From Deltaproteobacteria bacterium UBA2385 (lineage in GTDB: Bacteria; Myxococcota_A; UBA796; UBA2385), in assembly GCA_002343455.1 (NCBI GenBank), contig DDSR01000068.1, positions 1 to 19,435 of the forward strand: DNA of 19,435 bases, written 5' to 3'. Each line of letters starts with the position of its first letter. The stretch's first letter is position 1. The notes below the pieces were generated by a model. It was not told where the DNA came from. It searched no databases and worked only from the letters and a program-made list of their open reading frames with translations. Of this stretch, positions 1 through 6,363 are shown one piece after another. Made by a program: the position numbers and the translations under genes.

Positions 1-1
1 G

Positions 2-178
2 CCCCCCCGCGAGCTGTGGGGCGTCGAAGCCCCCAACCCCACCACCTACGACTGCCAAGAGCTTGATTTTCGCGTGCGATCCTGGCTCCGCGACTTCCTC
101 GACGTGAAGGTCGGACAGCCCCTCCCTCAGGGCCTGCCCTTCATGCCTTCCGAGTGCCAGTCGATCTGCACGTACTAG
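2..178 (+). CDS. C-terminal end of an unrecognised protein (partial)
   Basis: An open frame enters from the left edge and ends at TAG 176-178, giving the last 58 residues of a longer protein. Third positions are mostly G or C, as in the other genes here, which supports real coding. The segment ends MPSECQSICTY and has three cysteines in its second half (one in YDCQ, then SEC and SIC), which hints at an exported, disulfide-bonded protein. I do not recognise the family from this fragment. It converges on the lipoprotein gene that ends at 336. Confidence 0.65.
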   Translation, partial: PPRELWGVEAPNPTTYDCQELDFRVRSWLRDFLDVKVGQPLPQGLPFMPSECQSICTY

Positions 179-185
179 GCGCCGC

Positions 186-257
186 GCCCCCTCGGCGTGC
201 GCACGGCCAGGGCTGGGCCATGCGTGATTCGTCCGCCCGCCGCCGCGCCGAGGGGGC
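186..257. repeat. 12-bp perfect inverted repeat enclosing a 48-nt loop
   Basis: gccccctcggcg at 186-197 is exactly complementary to cgccgagggggc at 246-257. The enclosed loop contains a smaller possible stem (two GGCC blocks near 205-219). It lies just after the stop of the first gene, between convergent genes, so a 3'-UTR structure or part of a termination region is the simplest reading. No T-tract follows directly. Confidence 0.5.
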
Positions 258-275
258 ATCACCTTCCAAACCCTC

Positions 276-311
276 CAACCACTTGAACTTGGTTGCCATT
301 GGCTTTTTTTT
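276..311 (+). terminator. weak hairpin plus T8 tract
   Basis: A 6-bp stem (caacca 276-281 with tggttg 290-295) is followed, after 8 nt, by eight T residues at 304-311. The stem is short and the T-tract is further away than in a canonical intrinsic terminator, so this is only a candidate terminator for the gene ending at 178. It is the most A/T-rich spot nearby. Confidence 0.3.
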
Positions 312-321
312 GCGCCGCCGT

Positions 322-353
322 GCCGACCATCGACCTCAGGGTCGGTGGTCGGC
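322..353 (-). terminator. 14-bp stem hairpin over the lipoprotein stop codon
   Basis: gccgaccatcgacc and ggtcggtggtcggc form a 14-bp stem around the loop tcag. There is one imperfect pair, a U-G wobble in + strand RNA and an A-C mismatch in - strand RNA. The TGA stop of the - strand gene (338-336) sits in the loop. No U-run follows in the - direction, so it may end transcripts weakly or protect a 3' end. Confidence 0.45.
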
Positions 354-1394
354 CAGCTCGTCGATGGCGCCCTGCGCCCCCACGACCATGCTCAAGCGGC
401 GCCGGTGCTGCGGGGTGACCGGCTCGAAGCGCGTTCGGCATCGACCGAGCTCGTCCGGCTCGATCTGGACCTGGTAGCCGACCAGCAGGTCCTCCAGCTG
501 GGGGTCGATCTCCTTCCATGAGCGGCAGCGGCCGTCCTCGTCCGGCGAGCGCACCGCGAGGCGCTTGCCCAGGGCGATCAGCGCCTCGCGCTCGGCCTGG
601 TCGGCCGCGTCTCGGGCCCGCTGGCGGGCCTGTTGGCGGGCCTCCTCGTCCATGGCGCCGGGGACCAGCCGCAGGTGGCGGTCGAAGTCGGTCGGGCGCG
701 CGTCGGCGGGGACCACCGCGGCCATCAGGGGCACATTGAGGCGGATCTGACCGTCCTCGCCCCGCAGCGAGGGCTCGACCGGGAAGGTCAGGATGATCTC
801 GGGCCCCTGGTCCAGCCGATCGCTCAGGACGACCCCCTCGGTCCACCAGAGCCGATCGAAGACGGCCAGGAAGGCTGGCTCGTCGGGCCGCAGGCGCAGC
901 TCGCCGACCACGGTACCGTCGGCCTCCTGGAGCAGGAAGGCCCCCGCCGCCCAGGCCGCCGCCCGCTCCTCTAGCTGCTGGAGGGCGAGCCGCTCGGCCT
1001 CGTCCAGGCGGGCCTCATCCAGGTTGGCCTCGTCCTGAGGCGCCGGCAAGAAGCTCATCGTCAGCTCGTGCTCGCCTTCGCGCGCGCCCATCGGCAGCAT
1101 CGCCTGCCGACCTTGCAGGCGCATCGAGACCCAGGCCTCGCCCAGCGGCGTTCGGGCTGGGAAGCGCAGCCAGGTGATGCCCTCGGGCTCGGGCTCGACC
1201 TGGGCCTCCACCCAGCCCTGGGTGAGGAGGCCGGCCTGGGCGAGGCGGACCCGGGTGCGGTGGCTGCGGAAGCCCGACGCTTCGACCTGGACGGCGCCGA
1301 GGGTCTCGGAGCCCTCCAGGCGCCAGGGCCCGCCTTCCAGCGGAGGCGTGGGGCGACAGGCGCCGAGCAGCGTCGAGAGCACGAGGGCCAGCAT
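336..1394 (-). CDS. putative lipoprotein, family not recognised
   Basis: This encodes 352 residues from ATG 1394. The N-terminus MLALVLSTLLGAC is a short lipoprotein signal with lipobox LLGAC and lipidated Cys13, so the product is probably anchored to a membrane facing the periplasm. The start was chosen because the lipobox follows it at once and AGG lies about 5 nt upstream; the open frame continues further upstream but would run antisense through the PAAR gene. The middle has an acidic, helical stretch (repeated DEA units, then ALQQLEERAAAW) and a second Ala/Arg/Gln-rich helical stretch near residues 265-290. No enzyme motif is visible. It is divergent from the PAAR gene, so a link to the injection apparatus is possible but only positional. 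Confidence 0.75.
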   Translation of the reverse strand: MLALVLSTLLGACRPTPPLEGGPWRLEGSETLGAVQVEASGFRSHRTRVRLAQAGLLTQGWVEAQVEPEPEGITWLRFPARTPLGEAWVSMRLQGRQAMLPMGAREGEHELTMSFLPAPQDEANLDEARLDEAERLALQQLEERAAAWAAGAFLLQEADGTVVGELRLRPDEPAFLAVFDRLWWTEGVVLSDRLDQGPEIILTFPVEPSLRGEDGQIRLNVPLMAAVVPADARPTDFDRHLRLVPGAMDEEARQQARQRARDAADQAEREALIALGKRLAVRSPDEDGRCRSWKEIDPQLEDLLVGYQVQIEPDELGRCRTRFEPVTPQHRRRLSMVVGAQGAIDELADHRP

Positions 1395-1482
1395 CCGACC
1401 TACTCTAATGGATCGGAGCGCCTCACCACCCGCCCAAGGCGGGACGAATTGCGCTACCATGCCGAGACCGCGGAGCTTCGCC
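1395..1482. promoter_or_regulatory. divergent intergenic region with small hairpin
   Basis: These 88 bp separate the - strand lipoprotein from the + strand PAAR gene and should carry both promoters. A perfect 6-bp stem with a 3-nt loop (cccgcc-caa-ggcggg) lies at 1429-1443. A GGAG ribosome-binding site for PAAR is at 1472-1475. I cannot identify convincing paired -35/-10 boxes on either strand. Confidence 0.35.
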
Positions 1483-1803
1483 ATGCCCCCCCAGTCACGC
1501 GTCAACGACAACGCCTTCGTCCCTGCCGATGCCCATGGCTGCCCTGCCTGCCCGCACCCCTGCACGGGACCTGGCGTGATGGGCTCGCCGACCATCCTGG
1601 TCAACGGCCTGATGGCCCTGCGCATCGGGGACCCCGGGGTCCACGCGGCCTGCTGCGGTCCGAACTCCTGGGTGGTCGCCAGCGGCAGCTCCAGCGTGCT
1701 GTTCAACGACATCCCGGCGGCGCGGCTGGGCGACATGACCACCCACTGCGGCGGGGTCGGCAGCCTGGTCGTGGGGAGCCCCAACGTCATCGTCGGTGGC
1801 TGA
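1483..1803 (+). CDS. PAAR-domain spike-tip protein
   Basis: The 106-residue protein spans a PAAR domain. It opens MPPQSRVNDN and ends with the classic block PAARLGDMTTHCGG followed by GSPNVIVGG. PAAR proteins fold into a small cone that caps the VgrG/gp5 spike of contractile injection systems such as type VI secretion and related tailocin-like machines, usually around a metal ion. This one is unusually rich in possible ligands: His18, Cys20, Cys23, His25, Cys27, His54, Cys57, Cys58, His88 and Cys89. Start 1483 was chosen over ATG 1459 because GGAG sits 7 nt upstream and PAAR proteins typically begin at this point. There is no effector extension. The 3' end overlaps the next gene, and two gp5-like spike genes lie about 0.9 kb downstream, consistent with one apparatus. 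Confidence 0.92.
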   Translation: MPPQSRVNDNAFVPADAHGCPACPHPCTGPGVMGSPTILVNGLMALRIGDPGVHAACCGPNSWVVASGSSSVLFNDIPAARLGDMTTHCGGVGSLVVGSPNVIVGG

Positions 1804-2641
1804 ACCCACGGCGATCGGCCTCGTCTGCCCGGGCTGTCGACGGCTGGAGGGCGGGCAGCTGGTCGTCAGCGCGCTGCAGGCCGGGCCCCTGGGCCTGGTC
1901 TGCCCGGGCTGCGGTCGGGATCACCCCGTCGTCGACGGCGTGCCGATCGTGCTGGCCGACCTCGACGCCTGGCTGCAGAGCGAGGGGCCGGCGCTCTTGC
2001 GGCGGAGCGACCTGGAGCCGCCGCTGCTGGAGCGCCTCTGCCTGGGAGCCGGAGGCGTGCTGGCCCGCGACATGGCCCGGGTGCAGACCTACCTCGACGC
2101 CTCCGACAGCCCTCTGCAGCGCTGGGCGCGGAGCCTGCTGGACGAGAGCGGGGGCCCCGCGCTCGACCCAAGCGGCAGCGCCGCGCTCGACCCAAGCGGC
2201 AGCGCCGCGCTCGACCTGGGCTGCGGCGTCGGCAGTGGGGACGAGCGGGTCCTGGGCCTGGACCTGCACTGGGCCAGCCTGCAGAAGGCGCGCGGACCGG
2301 TCGTCCTCGCCGACGCGCTGAACCCGCCCTTCCTCGCCCGGAGCTTCGAGCTGGTCCTGGCGCTCAACCTGCTCGACTCCTGCCGGGACCCCGGCCTGAT
2401 GCTCCAGCAGGCCCTGGCCCTGGTCGCGCCCGGCGGACGCCTCGCCCTGGCCTCGCCCTTCCACTGGCAGGAGAGCGTCACGCCGCGCTCGCTCTGGCTT
2501 CGGCCCGAGCAGGTCGAGGACTTCCTGCGCGCGCAGAGCGTCGAGCTGACCCGCGGCGAGGCGGAGTGGTCCTTGAGCCTGGGCCCCCGCAGCGAGATCC
2601 GGCACCGCTGCGTCACCTGGTTGGTGCGACTGGCGCATTGA
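1796..2641 (+). CDS. class I SAM-dependent methyltransferase with N-terminal zinc ribbon
   Basis: The 281-residue product starts at GTG 1796 inside the PAAR gene, an 8-bp overlap that suggests translational coupling. Residues 11-39 hold two CPGC knuckles (Cys11/14 and Cys36/39) followed by DHPVVDGVPIVL, like Trm112-type zinc ribbons fused to methyltransferases. Motif I is LDLGCGVG at 139-146, followed by VLGLDL (acidic end of strand 2), ALNLLDS (motif IV region) and APGGRLAL (strand 5). The target is unknown. Two oddities are visible. A 24-bp tandem repeat encodes ALDPSGSA twice just before motif I. Only about four residues separate GCGVG from RVLGLD, where most members carry a helix of ten or more residues. 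Cofactor binding may therefore be altered. Confidence 0.8.
   Translation: MAEPTAIGLVCPGCRRLEGGQLVVSALQAGPLGLVCPGCGRDHPVVDGVPIVLADLDAWLQSEGPALLRRSDLEPPLLERLCLGAGGVLARDMARVQTYLDASDSPLQRWARSLLDESGGPALDPSGSAALDPSGSAALDLGCGVGSGDERVLGLDLHWASLQKARGPVVLADALNPPFLARSFELVLALNLLDSCRDPGLMLQQALALVAPGGRLALASPFHWQESVTPRSLWLRPEQVEDFLRAQSVELTRGEAEWSLSLGPRSEIRHRCVTWLVRLAH
2159..2206 (+). repeat. two exact 24-bp in-frame tandem repeats
   Basis: Two identical 24-bp units lie back to back at 2159-2182 and 2183-2206, followed by the first 10 bp of a third at 2207. Each unit encodes ALDPSGSA, and the partial third copy runs into ALDLGCGVG of the methyltransferase. Exact identity at DNA level points to recent slippage or duplication, so copy number may vary between strains while staying in frame. 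Confidence 0.85.
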
Positions 2642-2667
2642 CCGGAGCCCTTCCCTCGCCGTATACT
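2638..2667 (+). promoter_or_regulatory. sigma70-like promoter of the spike genes
   Basis: TTGACC (2638-2643, five of six to TTGACA) and TATACT (2662-2667, five of six to TATAAT) are separated by 18 bp. The -35 box overlaps the TGA of the methyltransferase. The predicted start near 2674 gives a leader of about 58 nt ending in a GGAGGG ribosome-binding site. This is the best promoter match I see in the window. Confidence 0.65.
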
Positions 2668-2732
2668 CTCGGGGCTCGCCCGCGCGTGCGGGGCCGACTG
2701 CGGCCGCGTTCGTGGGCACATCGGAGGGTTCC

Positions 2733-3389
2733 ATGCCACGCGTCGTTGATCGCCAGGGTCGCCCGGTCTCGGGCCAGATGCCCGGTCTCGTAGAGGCCCT
2801 TGTCATCGACAACGTCGACCCCGAGCAGCTGGGTCGGGTCAAGCTCAAGTTCCCCACCCTGCCCGAGATGCCCGAGAGCTTCTGGGCGCGGCTGGTGATG
2901 CCGATGGCCGGCCGCGAGCGGGGCTGGATGACCATCCCCGAGATCGACGACGAGGTGCTGGTCACCTTCATGCACGGCGACATCAACCACGCCATCGTGC
3001 TGGGCTCGCTCTACAACGGCGTGGACACGCCGCCCTACGCCAACGAAGACGGCGACAACAACCTGCGGGTCTTCCAGAGCCGCTCTGGCCACCGCCTGAC
3101 CTTTGACGACACCAGCGGCGCCGAGCGGGTCGAGCTGATCCTCCACAACGAGGAGATCAAGATCGTCTGGGACAGCTCCGGCAAGGAGCTCTCGGTCTAC
3201 TGCGGCAAGGACATCATCGTCGAGGCCAAGGAGACCATCCACTACAAGTGCAAGGACTTCAAGCTCGAAGCCAGCAACTCGATCAACGTCTCCGCGGGCA
3301 CCACGCTGGACGTCACGACTGGCACCAGCTGCACCGTCAACGGGGGCGGGATGCTGACCCTGACCTCGTCCATGACCAAGATCAACTGA
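2733..3389 (+). CDS. gp5/gpV-type (VgrG-like) baseplate spike protein 1
   Basis: The 218-residue protein begins at ATG 2733, with GGAGGG at 2723-2728. Residues about 17-97 form the OB-fold seen in phage baseplate V / VgrG gp5-like proteins (GLVEALVIDNVDPEQLGRVK, then FWARLVMPMAG, GWMTIPEIDDEVLV and HAIVLGSLYNG). Residues about 112-218 are the repeating strands of the triple-stranded beta-helix needle, ending MLTLTSSMTKIN. Such proteins trimerise into the puncturing spike and carry a PAAR tip. The gp27-like hub domain of full VgrG is absent, so it resembles P2 gpV rather than T6SS VgrG and needs a separate hub protein, which is not in the window. A paralogue follows after 10 nt. Confidence 0.9.
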   Translation: MPRVVDRQGRPVSGQMPGLVEALVIDNVDPEQLGRVKLKFPTLPEMPESFWARLVMPMAGRERGWMTIPEIDDEVLVTFMHGDINHAIVLGSLYNGVDTPPYANEDGDNNLRVFQSRSGHRLTFDDTSGAERVELILHNEEIKIVWDSSGKELSVYCGKDIIVEAKETIHYKCKDFKLEASNSINVSAGTTLDVTTGTSCTVNGGGMLTLTSSMTKIN

Positions 3390-3399
3390 GGGGTCCCCG

Positions 3400-4113
3400 A
3401 TGATCAACGGCGCCGTAGTGGGGATCGTGGTCGACAACAAGGACCCCTCCAAGATGCACCGCATCAAGGTGCAGTACCCGGTGGAGTCCGGCGACGGGCT
3501 GGAGAGCTCCTGGTGCCGGATGTGCTCCCCGATGGCCGGCAAGGACCGCGGGCTGGTGATCCTGCCCGACATCGGCACCGAGGTCGTCCTGGTCTACGCC
3601 TACCGGACCATGTCGCCCTATGTGCTCGGCGCCGTCTACAACGGCTCCGACGACAAGCCCGAGCCCTACCACAACGACGATCAGAACGACGACAAGCGGG
3701 TCTTCTGGTCGCGCAACGACCATATGGTCATCTTCGACGACACCAGCGGGAGCGAGCGGGTCGACTTCGGCGCCCAGGCCCCCACCCGGCTGGACGCGAC
3801 CAGCGCGCCGATCTACCAGACCCTGGAGTCGGCCAAGATGATCATCAACGAGTACTGCGACGGCAACACCACCGTCGAGGCGAAGGAGACCATCTCGCTG
3901 AAGTGCAAGGACTTCAAGCTCGAGGCCAGCAACAGCATCGTCCTCGACGCCACGGCCACGGCCAACATCAAGGGCAGCTCCACCGCGACCATCAAGAGCA
4001 ACACCACCCAGACCTACAAGGCCGGCCTGGTGACCGTCAACCCCGGAGCGGCGCCTGCCGATCCCGCGCCCGCGCTGAGCCTGCCGGCCCACAAGCACCC
4101 GCCCACATCCTGA
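3400..4113 (+). CDS. gp5/gpV-type (VgrG-like) baseplate spike protein 2
   Basis: The 237-residue paralogue of the preceding gene starts at ATG 3400 with a GAGGGG ribosome-binding site overlapping the previous stop, so the pair is co-transcribed. The OB-fold spans about residues 3-85 (AVVGIVVDNKDPSKMHRIKV, CSPMAGKDRGLVILPDIGTE, YVLGAVYNG). The needle spans about 100-212. Both copies share the core KCKDFKLEASNSI almost exactly, while other regions have diverged and this one carries an extra loop (about residues 122-146). It ends in a Pro/Ala-rich tail with the motif HKHP, which could bind metal or replace a PAAR tip; that is inference. Two different spikes may form a heterotrimer, alternate, or carry different cargo. 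Confidence 0.88.
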   Translation: MINGAVVGIVVDNKDPSKMHRIKVQYPVESGDGLESSWCRMCSPMAGKDRGLVILPDIGTEVVLVYAYRTMSPYVLGAVYNGSDDKPEPYHNDDQNDDKRVFWSRNDHMVIFDDTSGSERVDFGAQAPTRLDATSAPIYQTLESAKMIINEYCDGNTTVEAKETISLKCKDFKLEASNSIVLDATATANIKGSSTATIKSNTTQTYKAGLVTVNPGAAPADPAPALSLPAHKHPPTS

Positions 4114-4164
4114 TTCCGGGCGACTGGTAGGGGCTGCCATGCTAGAGCGAGCAGACTTCCCTCT

Positions 4165-4866
4165 TTGAGGTGCATCCTGCCGCCCCGTCCGTCCGATCCC
4201 GTGCTCGCCCTCATCCGCAAGGTCGCCGCTACCCGGGGGTTGAACACCGCCGCCCTGGCGCGCTCAGCCGGTGTGGACCGCTCGCACCTCAAGCATGTCC
4301 TCTCGGGCGCCGAGCCCCTGACCGTCGACGAGCTGATCCAGCTCGCCCAGGTGCTGGAGATCGGCGCCACCGAGCTGGCCGGCCTGCCGACGGCCGAGGC
4401 CGAGGCCTCGCCCGATCCCGACAACGTCGAGCCGCTGGCTCGGGTCCTCCGCCGGGGCGAGATCGACGACCCGATCACCGCGGCGGCCGACCCCCTGGGC
4501 AACCACGCCGAGCAGAGCGTGAAGCTGGGCCTGGCGCTGGGCTGCGACATGCACCTGGTGCTGGACGCCAGCCTGGCCCAGGACAGCGGGGTCCCCAAGG
4601 CGGTGCTGGCCCAGTTCCCCGAGCGCCTCCCGATCCGCCTGGATGCAGCCTTCCATCGGCACCACGACCTGCGCTTCACGCCGCAGAACGTGCAGATGAC
4701 GCTGTCCTTCGACTCGCTCTACACCTGCGTCTTCCCCTGGCAGGCCATCCAGCAGGTGACCCTCTTCCCGCTGGCCCCGCCTCCGGAAGAGGACCCCGAG
4801 CCGGAAGAGGAAGAAGAGCCCACTCCCCCCCCGACCCGCCGCGGGCACCTGCGGCTGGTGGAATAG
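4165..4866 (+). CDS. XRE-type HTH fused to SspB-like ClpXP adaptor
   Basis: Three parts are visible in 233 residues. Residues about 16-72 are a Cro/C1-type helix-turn-helix (NTAALARSAGVDRSHLKHVL, then LTVDELIQLAQVLEI). Residues about 117-203 match the SspB core, the adaptor that hands ssrA-tagged and other substrates to ClpXP: MHLVLDAS, a turn, LPIRLDAAF, then MTLSFDSLYTCVFPWQAIQQV. An acidic Glu/Pro linker (207-223) leads to a tail RRGHLRLVE, which resembles the E. coli SspB ClpX-binding tail GGRPALRVVK. Known adaptors lack a DNA-binding domain, so this fusion could bring ClpXP to DNA-bound regulators (inference). Start is uncertain: TTG 4165 is given; GTG 4201 (221 residues) is equally possible and neither has a clear ribosome-binding site. 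The next gene begins 4 nt after the stop. Confidence 0.78.
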   Translation: MRCILPPRPSDPVLALIRKVAATRGLNTAALARSAGVDRSHLKHVLSGAEPLTVDELIQLAQVLEIGATELAGLPTAEAEASPDPDNVEPLARVLRRGEIDDPITAAADPLGNHAEQSVKLGLALGCDMHLVLDASLAQDSGVPKAVLAQFPERLPIRLDAAFHRHHDLRFTPQNVQMTLSFDSLYTCVFPWQAIQQVTLFPLAPPPEEDPEPEEEEEPTPPPTRRGHLRLVE

Positions 4867-4870
4867 GGAG

Positions 4871-6331
4871 ATGGCGCTCACCCTGCCGCTGCTCGCGCTC
4901 CTCCTGGGCTGCCGGACCTGCGGCGAGAAGGGAGCGCCCTCGATCGGCCCTTCGCAGATCGCGGTGCCCCCGGCCGCCCCGACCGCGGCGGCCTCGGCTC
5001 CGGCCGCAGCGGGCTCGGCGCTGCCGCCGATGGGCCCGCGACCGGGCCGCCCCGAGACCCTGGCCGAGATGATGGGCGTCAACGAGGGCGTCTCGCTGCC
5101 GCAGGCCTTGATTCGAAAGGGCCAGATCCAGCCTCAGCAGGAGCCCGAGCTGCTGCTGGCCGACGCGACGGCGATGCAGGGCCTGGGCGCGCGCGTGGTC
5201 CGCGCCAACACCGCGACCTACCCCTGGATCCACTTCCAGGCCTTCCAACAAGGCGGTGGCAGCTTCGAACGTGTCGATCGATGGGTCAAGACCGTCACCG
5301 AGGCCGGCCTCACCCCGCTGATGATGCTGGGCCCATGGCCGGGCATCCACACCGCCAGCCACACCGACAGCTACCTGCCCAAGGACATGCCGGCCTACCT
5401 CGCCTATGTGCGCGCCGTGGTCGAGCGCTACGACGGCGACGGCGTCGACGACATGCCCGGCCTGACCGCCCCCGTGCGCACCTGGGAGGTCGACAACGAG
5501 CCCGACCTGCACAACACGGTGGCGCCGAAGGGCGGCGGGGGTGCTGGGCCCCCCGAGCTCTTCCAGACCCAGGAGGAGTACGCTGTCGTGCTGGTCGCGA
5601 CGGCCGCGACCATCCGCGAGGCGGATCCCCAGGCCCTGATCCTCAGCGCGGGCTTCTACCGACCGCACACGCCGCAGGGCAAGCAGTGGATCGCCGGCCT
5701 GCTGGAGCAGCCGGGGGTGCGCGAGGCCATCGATATCCTCAGCCTGCACTGCTACTACCACCAGGACGCGCTGGACACCCCCGACCGCACCATCCAGGCC
5801 TGGCGCGAGCTGCTGCCCGACAAGGGCTTGTGGGTGACCGAGACCTCGGTCCCGATCTCCGGCAAGCAGCCCTATGTGAGCGAGACCTGGCAGGGCAAGA
5901 TGGTCGCCGCCACCTTCGGGGCCATGCTCGCCGGCGGGGCCGACCGGGTCTTCTGGCACACGCTGGCCGACCCTCCGGCCAGCACCCCCAGCTCCTACCG
6001 CTCGCCCTTCGCCACCAACTCCCTGTTCCAGGCGATGGGGGCGCACGACGCTCCCGGGACCGGCGGCCTGCGCGAGAAGCCCGCCGCGACCGTCTACCGC
6101 CACCTCAACCGGCTGGCCGGCCCCTCACGAAGCGACAGCTTCGTCGAGCTGGAGATCTCCGGAGGCCGCGTCCTGCAGACGGACCGCGGCTGGCTGGTCT
6201 TCTGGGGCGAGGTCAGCCCTCCGGCCGGCGCCACCCACAGCGTCGACCTGCTCACCGGGACCGAGCGCCCCGTCGCGGGCCGCGTCTCGGCCCCGGCATG
6301 GCTGGAAGCCCGCCCCTCCGACCCGGGTTGA
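4871..6331 (+). CDS. lipoprotein with clan-A glycoside-hydrolase-like TIM barrel
   Basis: This encodes 486 residues. MALTLPLLALLLGC is a lipoprotein signal (Cys14), followed by a Pro/Ala-rich tether to about residue 60. The rest resembles a (beta/alpha)8 hydrolase of clan GH-A, in the style of families 5 or 39. WEVDNEPD carries the likely acid/base Glu210 after strand 4, and WVTETSV carries the likely nucleophile Glu324 after strand 7. SLHCYYHQ and RVFWHTLAD are typical of strands 6 and 8. A short beta domain ends the protein. The substrate cannot be told from sequence. It probably sits on the cell surface or in the periplasm. It starts 4 nt after the HTH-SspB gene and is followed by a secreted protein with a CBM-like domain. 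Confidence 0.8.
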   Translation: MALTLPLLALLLGCRTCGEKGAPSIGPSQIAVPPAAPTAAASAPAAAGSALPPMGPRPGRPETLAEMMGVNEGVSLPQALIRKGQIQPQQEPELLLADATAMQGLGARVVRANTATYPWIHFQAFQQGGGSFERVDRWVKTVTEAGLTPLMMLGPWPGIHTASHTDSYLPKDMPAYLAYVRAVVERYDGDGVDDMPGLTAPVRTWEVDNEPDLHNTVAPKGGGGAGPPELFQTQEEYAVVLVATAATIREADPQALILSAGFYRPHTPQGKQWIAGLLEQPGVREAIDILSLHCYYHQDALDTPDRTIQAWRELLPDKGLWVTETSVPISGKQPYVSETWQGKMVAATFGAMLAGGADRVFWHTLADPPASTPSSYRSPFATNSLFQAMGAHDAPGTGGLREKPAATVYRHLNRLAGPSRSDSFVELEISGGRVLQTDRGWLVFWGEVSPPAGATHSVDLLTGTERPVAGRVSAPAWLEARPSDPG

Positions 6332-6363
6332 CTCGGACAGCCTGCGCTCTCCCCCAAGGCCTC

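Noticed and set aside
1395..1790. Upstream extension of the lipoprotein gene to 1790
   Set aside because: It would run antisense through the PAAR gene, and the lipobox at MLALVLSTLLGAC fixes the start at 1394.
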